Assembly: GCA_963931865.1 (NCBI GenBank)
Contig: OZ007517.1
Location: forward strand, 5,345,707-5,409,706
Length of the DNA stretch: 64,000 nt
Direction of reading: 5' to 3'
From: Axinella damicornis
Taxonomy: Eukaryota > Porifera > Demospongiae > Axinellida > Axinellidae
Numbering within the stretch: the first letter of the stretch is position 1; the number at the start of each line of letters is the position of its first letter. The notes under the pieces are model-generated. The model did no database searches and was not told the DNA's origin. It was given only the letters and a program-made list of their open reading frames with translations. The position numbers were made by a program, and so were the translations under genes. Below are positions 57,784 to 64,000 of the stretch, one piece after another.

Positions 57784-58380
57784 CTTCCTGGGCTGAGCGG
57801 TTGGCCATGACTTTCGTGGCGAGAAACTTACAGAACAAGTATTCCGGTTGCTGCTGGACGGTTTCCATCTGTTCGACGACGATCTGCAAGAATTGCTTCG
57901 TCGATGCGAAGTCGTACAGGCTCGGCGGCGTGGGTATGATCAGGGCGTTGGCTGCGTGAAGGATATTGAGCGACACAAGGCCTGCGTGCGGCGGCGCATC
58001 TATAATAATGACATCGTAGTGCTCTTCGATGCTGTCCAGGCCCTCGGACAGTTCTGTGAGCAGGTCACCTAACTGACTTCTTTCGGCGGACATGAGATCC
58101 CTGGCCATGGCGAATTCAAGGTTGTGCATACTCATGTTCGCGGGGATCAGATCGAGCTGTGGCCAATGGGTTTGGCGTGTGGCGTAGGCAAGTGAGTCTT
58201 GCTCACCCAGGTAAAAAGGGACTATGGTTTCGTCCTGCTTGATGTCGACATCGGGAACATAGCCAAAGGCGCATGTTGCCGAACCCTGAGAAGTCCATAT
58301 CCATCAACAGTACTCGATAACCCCGGTTGCCAGGTATTGCGACAGTCCGACCGCGGTGCTGGTTTTAGCCACGCCTCCCT
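57784..58380 (-). pseudogene. Bacterial plasmid-type ParA ATPase fragment (foreign)
   Basis: - strand. Deviant Walker A GGVAKTSTAVGLSQYLA at the right edge, then an A'-type DMD...SQGSAT block, then YDVIIIDAPPHAGLVSLN (Walker B) and NALIIPTPPSLYDFASTKQF. These are hallmarks of ParA partition ATPases, which bind DNA non-specifically and segregate plasmids with a ParB partner. The N-terminal part before Walker A and the C-terminal part after KVMANRSAQE are missing. Two single-base shifts lie near YLAT/GYRV and DMD/SQG. No introns. No ParB or other bacterial gene is nearby; the flanks are host sequence and Ns. Confidence 0.88.
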
Positions 58381-58381
58381 A

Positions 58382-58580
58382 CTTCAAAGGAGGAACAAGT
58401 GAGTGCATGTACACATGGCAACGCAAGTCTCATACTGAGCTTTTTGTCACTTGCAATATGATAAGGGTCTTTGTATCCCATCCAAAACTGAGAGCGTTTC
58501 GTTCCGCAGGTGAAAAGAGTCGGGTCAGTTGTGTCATGCTCATACACACTGTATTGTATTCCTGTACTCATTGCATAGTG
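58382..58580. other. Host sequence resumes (block copy 2), no gene called
   Basis: Matches 12,721-12,915 closely, with small insertions (extra G in ataaggg, extra C in atcccatcc). Confidence 0.85.
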
Positions 58581-58599
58581 AGTTAGCCCTCGTTCCAAG

Positions 58600-58810
58600 G
58601 CCTCCTCCCCCCTCTGTCCCCACCCTCCCTCACTTCCTCCCTCCCTTTCCTTCCCTCCGTCCCACCTTCCCTCACTTCCTCCCTGCCTCACTCCCCCCCT
58701 CCCTCCCTCTCCGTCCCACCCTCCCGTCACTTCCTCCCCCCTTCACTCCTCCCCCCCCGCTCCCCCCCCCCCCCCCCCCCACCCCCCCCCCACCCCCCCC
58801 CCCCCCTCCT
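58600..58810. repeat. CCCTCCC tract ending in poly-C
   Basis: Paralogue of 12,950-13,080, followed by about 60 C with a few A. The poly-C replaces most of exon F of copy 1. Confidence 0.9.
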
Positions 58811-58849
58811 CTCTTCGGATCAGCAGACACAACGTCTGGATGTCAAGGG

Positions 58850-59240
58850 GAGGGAAGGGGGAGAGGGCACAGAGGGAAGGAGGAAGGGGGGGAGGGAGGG
58901 TGGGAGGGAGGGAGGAAGGAGGGAGGGAGGGAGGGAGGGAGGGAGGGAGGGAGGTAGGGAGGAAGGGAGGGAGGGAGGGAGGGAGAAAGAGGGAGGGAGG
59001 GATGGGGAGGTAGGGACGGAGGGAGGGAGAGGGGGAGGGAGGAAGGAAGGAAGGAAGGGAGGGAGGGAGGGAGGGAGGGAGGGAGGGAGAGAGGGAGGGA
59101 TGGGTAGGTAGGTAGGGAGGGAGGGAGGGAGGGAGGGAGGGAGGGAGGGAGGGAGGGGGGGAGGGAGGGAGGCAGGGAGGGAGGGAGGGAGGGAAGGAGG
59201 GAGGGAGGCAGGGAGGGAGGCAGGGAGGGAGGGATGAGAA
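58850..59240. repeat. GGGA purine tract (copy 2)
   Basis: Paralogue of 13,250-13,735, shorter and with different internal arrangement. Confidence 0.93.
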
Positions 59241-59324
59241 GGAGAAAATCTCAAAGTATGTGTAAATGCCAAGAAGTTGAAAGTCAGCATACTGTTTCTT
59301 TCCCCGGGTAGGCCTTCATACAGG

Positions 59325-60510
59325 TGACGACTGCCCTCAGTCTGCCCTGCAGCACTACTCCAGCCGCCGCCTCCTCACCAAACCTGATCAGGGGCCCCAG
59401 CAGCCTGTGTAAGTACATGCATGTGCGGGATTGTGTATGTGTACAGAAATAAAGTCTACCACCAAAAAAGCTAATTATTTACCAACGAATGGCAGCTATG
59501 AATGGGGAGCAGGTGTTATTGAACTGCTGCACAAGTCCGTGGATCACTTTTATGCACTTAGCCCTCTCCTCCCTCCCTTCCCCTCCTCCCTCCCCTCTCC
59601 CTTTCATTCTTCCATCTCTTACATGTACGCGAGGGCACTATCAGTGAAAGTGGAACTGCGGTTGGCCTCCATGGTGGTGGTGAGGTAGAAGACGCCCTTG
59701 TGCATCAGGAACAGTGACACAAATGCACTGTGAGACTTCCGGAATGGGAGTGACATTGTGGTCCATCAGAGTGAGTGAGTGTGTGTGTGTGCGTGCACAT
59801 ACGATATGAATACTTCCCGTGTTAAGACCTCGATTTACCGGAGAGTGAATTGGTTCTACAAGGTCATATGGATCAGTGTAAGGGGCTTCTTTCTTGTACG
59901 GGCCTTCATCTACTGAAGGCCTTAGGCCATCAAGTTGTAGTATATCCTTAGCAGGGGCAATAATTATAACCAATGTTTGATCATGATACACACCTCGGAA
60001 ACAATTCATCTCCTTGATGCTCAGAGGCTCTTGCGCCACGTACCTCTGCCCCTTGTGGATAGATAGGGATGAAGTGGATTAGGTCATCAAGTGTCTGTCT
60101 GTTTGAGATTGTGTGTGTGCATGTGTGAGACTATATGCATGTTGTGTGGGTGTATGAGATTGTTTTGTGTGTGCATGTGACACCCTAATTACCCTAATTA
60201 TTGTTAATGCTAAGTCACAAGACCTAGAGTATACATTGTAAGTTAACCAACGAAATGCGAGCATTGAAACCACAGTAGTCATGTGATCATTTGAACGTGC
60301 CCATCAACTGCTGCACCTTGACAGTGGGTCACCGAGGAGGGACACGATGGCTTCAATGTGAATTAGGGGGAGGGGCTTCAGCATGCACAGGACTTCCCAC
60401 CAGAAGGCTTGGTTCACCGAGTCCCAAAGCCTCTCCTGCCTAGTGGTGGGCATTACGTAGGGCTGTCTTATGGGCAGGTTCCACACTGCCATGGCTGTAG
60501 CTGTATGCAT
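59325..60510 (-). pseudogene. Copy-2 versions of exons E, C, B and A
   Basis: E about 59,325-59,407; C about 59,635-59,775 (LFLMHKGVFYLTT region kept); B about 60,003-60,075 (KEMNCFRG instead of KEMNRFRG); A about 60,304-60,505 (RQERLWDSVNQAFWWEVLCM kept). Because exon F is largely lost in this copy, the gene is probably non-functional here. Parent gene unrecognised. Confidence 0.5.
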
Positions 60511-60583
60511 CGCGTCGAATGCGATGCAGATGCCTTGTCGCGTGCCCCGGTAACAAGTTTACCGCAAGAGAAGGGGGATGGTG

Positions 60584-60892
60584 TGTGAGGGATCAGGACT
60601 TTCATTTAGGACTGTGACTGTTAGCTAGTGTGTTTATGTATTTGGTTTGTGCTTATTAGTTAGTTGTCCTTATTTGGTTATGTAGTAGGCCTCACTTTTG
60701 TTATGAACTCTGTGCTGCCTCCCATTGTACTATTGCGTTGTCCACACCATTGTTATTTTACAAGTAGTATAAATAGCATTTTGGTGTTGTGCTTGTGAGC
60801 TCCCCAGTGCACCCCGTGTATTCTCTGTTGACTATAACAATCTTTGAGTTTGCTGCCTGCGTGCTCGATCTACATGTAGTGGGTCCTTCACA
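60584..60892 (+). mobile_element. Probable solo LTR (copy 2)
   Basis: Same as 15,078-15,381, with tgtgaggg / ccttcaca ends and tataaata at 60,768-60,775. Small indels only. Confidence 0.55.
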
Positions 60893-61633
60893 CCCTTACA
60901 TACTCCCCTCCTATATGCTCCCCTACATACTCCCCCACCCGTCCCCTATATACTCCCACACACGTCCCCCACATACTCCCACACACGTCCCCTACAAACT
61001 ACCACACGAATGCTCCACCCATCCCCTATATGCTCGCCCTACCTACCAAACATGATATTCGCCAAAGGGTTTCTTATTGGTCTCCTTCAAATGACTCCTG
61101 CCAGATACTGAGCTGCCAGACACTCTGGAAGCTGAGCAGCTACAGAGAGGATGAGGGAGTTAGCAACTTCTATGTACCTGGACTAATACCAGAATGATGG
61201 AGTTCTTCGCCATGCCACAAGGAGCGCATCAGCGAGGTTTGGTTTCTGCGGAACGATTCGGAGTGTGACCCGGATTGTTGCGGAGTGTGACCCGGAGCGG
61301 CCCTTCCGTGTCACGCTCCACAAATGTGGCGCGCGGGAAATGCGCGCGCTGGCGTGGGAAATGCTCACGGTAAATACACTTATCACATGACAGTGTCAAT
61401 AATTATTGTACTCTCCATGTATGTGGTGGCCAACCTCCTCTGCTTTTGCATGCACTGTACACTAGCTATATCACAACACTTTGCAATGGTGCGCATCAAT
61501 TAGAATAGATGGCACAGTTTCTGTTCTCAAGGACCTCATTCAGCAAAACCTGTTTATACATGACGTGATGCAACGGAGACACAACTGAGATCAAGCCAAG
61601 AATGTACACATGCATCTCACTTTTGCCGGCAGG

Positions 61634-61739
61634 TAACTGTGAGCGACAGTGATGACCATCATCAGCGGCGGGTACTTCCTTTGCGGTCGAATCCGGCTCT
61701 CCATCACCACCCGCGGCTCCTGTGCCAACAGATCACCTG
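61634..61739 (+). CDS. Candidate exon, strand uncertain
   Basis: + strand: ttgccggcag, then VTVSDSDDHHQRRVLPLRSN and PALHHHPRLLCQQIT, then gtgagt. The - strand is also open, with VVMESRIRPQRKYPPLMMVI before gtgaga. Both have usable splice sites. Unrecognised. Confidence 0.35.
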
Positions 61740-62156
61740 GTGAGTAACTCAGAATTGAACTTGCGAGGTATACCGGTACCGGTAACCACGGCATTACACA
61801 ATTATCTTATCTATTTAATCGTAAACAACAAACACGTGGAAAGTTATCATGAAATATTGAATGCCAAGTGCGGATCGCGGATAAGCCGAGCTTCTTTAGA
61901 CTACATGGACTACATTTTGGCAAGGGTGAGCTGTTACGTACGGTTTGTCGTGGTCATTATCGCAATGGGTGTTGTAGGTCTGGCATCGTATGTGTTGATG
62001 GGGTGAGGGGAGGAGGGAGGAAGGGGGGTTAGAATTCCAGTAACAGGGATGTGAATAAAGCTAGAACAAAGTATTTTGTACCCCCATTCCCACGTAAGTT
62101 TGGGAATGAGATCAGCGTTGGGATAGCTGCATTCCCGTGCTGGGGAGCCAGACAGA

Positions 62157-62361
62157 TTTATGACATGAGTGATATCAATAAAGTACTAGACAGAGGGGGT
62201 AGGGATCTGAACCCTTCTTCAATTAGCACTAGGGCTACACTCATGCAGAGCAACAAATTTATGACATGAGTGATATCAATAAAGTACTAGACAGAGGGGG
62301 TAGGGATCTGAACCCTCCTTCAATTAGCACTAGGGCTACACTCATGCAGAGCAACAAATTT
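62157..62361. repeat. 101-bp tandem duplication with tRNA-like boxes
   Basis: tgacatgagtgatatcaata... repeats at 62,161 and 62,262, differing at only a base or two. On the - strand each copy has TAGCCCTAGTGC (A-box-like) and GGGTTCAGATCCC (B-box-like), suggesting a short SINE duplicated in tandem. Confidence 0.85.
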
Positions 62362-62920
62362 CTAGCTGCGTTCCTAATTTGCTTTGTGTAGGTAGCTACT
62401 AGCCATTCCCACCGCCAGAGATCTAGAAGTACGGTGGGGGAAGGCCAGGAGATCTGGTCACGTGCAGTGCCATCAGGTACATGTAGACACATGGTTGACA
62501 CACCGAGGGCGGTGCCCAACAAACGTCCTGCTGTCCAAAGGCTGGATGTCAGAGCGTTCACATGGCAGACCGTTCAACGCAGGAATGCGGAACTGAACGC
62601 GGAACGGTAGTAAGTACGCTGTACAGCAAAAATCAGTTGCATTCACTTTGTGCGTACGCAATACCAAAAGAGACAGGCCGTCACTAACTCCTTTTTAATC
62701 AAGTGTGGACCCTTCTACACGCGCTGGATAAACGGTCTGGGAACGAGACTAACTGTAGGATTGTAAGCAGATTATTGAAGTATAGTAGAGATTGCTGGGA
62801 TTACTATAGTTTACCATAGATTACTGGGGATTACTATAGCTAGGAGACTTGTGGCAAAACACTGTTTGGACAGAAATGGACTTTGTGTCTGGATGTTATC
62901 ACACACACAAACACACACAG

Positions 62921-63067
62921 GACTACTGTGTGAAGCACTGCAGCTTTACATGCAACATCTGGTAGTCCATGTGCTTGGTACTGGCGATACCGTCTCTTCA
63001 ATGACTGCATTGGCCCAACACATGAAGTACGACTACAGACATGAATATGGTGAATTCCTAGATACTG
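62921..63067 (+). CDS. Candidate exon, 49 codons, unknown
   Basis: Between acacacacag and gtagga, with the same phase in and out. Reads LLCEALQLYMQHLVVHVLGT, GDTVSSMTALAQHMKYDYRH and EYGEFLDT. Good coding appearance; family not recognised. Confidence 0.45.
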
Positions 63068-63261
63068 GTAGGATTGTTGTGAATTCCTTGAGGAAGTACT
63101 AGATATTAACTGTAGATTACTGAAGTTACTAGAGATTACTGGAGATTACAAATTAAGATCCATGAAGGTTGCCTTACCCACAACCTTGCCACAGGGCATT
63201 GCCTAAGTAGACACCCCGGAATTCCGCTGAAGTCTCTAGACTATCCTACATGTATTTTTAC

Positions 63262-63378
63262 TCCTCTGCCAGGTGTCAAGCCTGCATGTATACTGAAGTG
63301 TGGTCCCTTCTCAATTGAAATGGTCTTGTCAGGTAATCCCATCAGCTCTTTTATGCGGTTGACATTCTGCACCACAAA
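63262..63378 (-). CDS. Candidate exon, 39 codons, unknown
   Basis: - strand, between acactcttcag and gtaaaa, phase 0 both ends. Reads FVVQNVNRIKELMGLPDKTI then SIEKGPHFSIHAGLTPGRG. Convincing amino-acid composition; family not recognised. Confidence 0.5.
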
Positions 63379-63543
63379 CTGAAGAGTGTCCAGTGTGTGT
63401 GTATATTGTGGGTTAGTGTGTGTGTGTACACCTACACACCCACGTACCACACCCACACCCACGCACATTCACGCATGCACAACATACGCCCAGACACACC
63501 TTGCATATAGCATGCACATACGCAACTTGCACACATGCAACTT

Positions 63544-63544
<1 letters not shown>

Positions 63545-63584
<40 letters not shown>

Positions 63585-63690
63585 CACGCACACACACATG
63601 CACACACACGCACACACACACATGCACAAACACGCACACACGCACACACACACACACACACGCACACACACACACACACGCACCACCAAG
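63545..63690. repeat. (AC)n microsatellite with G interruptions
   Basis: acacac runs broken by gcacac and atgcac. All His/Thr- and Cys/Val-rich frames here are artefacts. Confidence 0.97.
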
Positions 63691-63759
63691 TTCTCCCAGA
63701 AATTTAGCAGGGCTGCATAATGAGATTCATAGAGGCTTGCCTAGTCTGGTACAGTAGCG

Positions 63760-64000
63760 GTCAAAATAAAGTTCCCATAACGTGACCGTAATACGCTCAA
63801 AGTACGGTGCGAGCGTAGCCCCATTACGGGGACTTAACGCCATCGTTACGTCCGCTCACGTAGCGTATAGCCGCGTAATACGCGCGTAGCGGAAACGTAC
63901 TACGGAAAAATTACGCTTCTCTTAATTTCGTATAATACGACATTTACGGTACCGTTGCACGAGGTGTGATATTGAAGCGCTGCAGACGGTACGATACAGC
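63760..64000. other. CGTA/TACG-dense segment at window end
   Basis: Very rich in acg, cgta and tacg words (for example gtagcgtatagccgcgtaat, acgcgcgtagcgg), unlike the CpG-poor flanks. No open frame of note. Probably one end of an element continuing past the window. Confidence 0.5.

Larger units (their letters stand above)
55525..61045. repeat. Segmental duplication, copy 2
   Basis: Same order and orientation as 8,466-15,515. It lacks the 682-bp MITE and the 9,845-10,635 segment, and most of exon F. It holds the 200-N gap and the ParA fragment. It ends in the tactccc / cgtcccc repeats without any 307-bp unit. Confidence 0.92.

Noticed and set aside
57848..58072. + strand frame opposite ParA
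   Set aside because: The - strand carries clear Walker motifs; the + frame is a shadow.
57784..58380. Established horizontal gene transfer of ParA
   Set aside because: Fragmentary, frame-damaged and edged by a gap, and absent from the paralogous block; a chimera is simpler.
8466..61045. Whole window as composite retrotransposon with the blocks as long terminal repeats
   Set aside because: Blocks are 5.5-7 kb, contain host exons and a solo LTR, and the inner region has no retroelement genes.
63386..63757. His/Thr- or Cys/Val-rich proteins near 63.5 kb
   Set aside because: Translations of the AC microsatellite on both strands.

Overview
This is eukaryotic (metazoan) DNA. Evidence: exons bounded by GT/AG splice sites that encode kinesin-3, TAF9 and class I histone deacetylase sequence, a Penelope-like retroelement, an LTR with a TATA box, many small inverted-repeat (foldback/MITE) elements, abundant microsatellites and long poly-G tracts. 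No prokaryotic operon structure is present. A marine invertebrate such as a sponge or cnidarian is my guess; the window cannot settle the taxon.

Layout. 1-3.9 kb: two kinesin-3 motor exons on the + strand, foldbacks and CT-rich minisatellites. 3.87-4.48 kb: a partial third copy of a duplicated block. 5.6-6.5 kb: an element with inverted ends. 7.8-9.1 kb: a decayed Penelope-like element. 8,466-15,515 and 55,525-61,045: two copies of one segmental duplication, each carrying a Penelope 5' part, two exons of an HDAC1/2-like pseudogene (- strand), exons of an unrecognised - strand gene, and a solo LTR at the end. 15.5-36.07 kb: a roughly 20.5 kb tandem array of about 62 units of about 307 bp. Each unit is a 195-nt exon-like segment (65 codons, 33-nt subrepeats, Pro/Cys-rich) plus a ~112-nt intron-like segment with GTAAGT and CAG ends. 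The array is interrupted at 26.13-27.37 kb by a TIR-bounded insert. 36-55 kb: mixed unique DNA with TAF9 exons (42.0-45.9 kb), a tRNA-like sequence, a broken CARF/ALS2CR8-like coding region (46.6-47.6 kb), foldbacks and dispersed repeats. 61-64 kb: candidate exons, a tandem duplication with tRNA-like boxes, an AC microsatellite and a CGTA-dense end.

Three things stand out. First, the satellite whose unit is a frame-neutral exon plus intron. Second, a bacterial plasmid-type ParA fragment (57,784-58,380) lying between a 200-N gap and host sequence in block copy 2, exactly where copy 1 has host sequence; this is most likely an assembly chimera with symbiont or contaminant DNA. Third, the block copies themselves, which show a filled versus empty transposon site with a 4-bp target duplication, and an HDAC pseudogene with lesions shared by both copies plus lesions private to each.

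Most genes here are single exons recognised by conserved peptides and splice signals. Full gene models cannot be built from this window alone.
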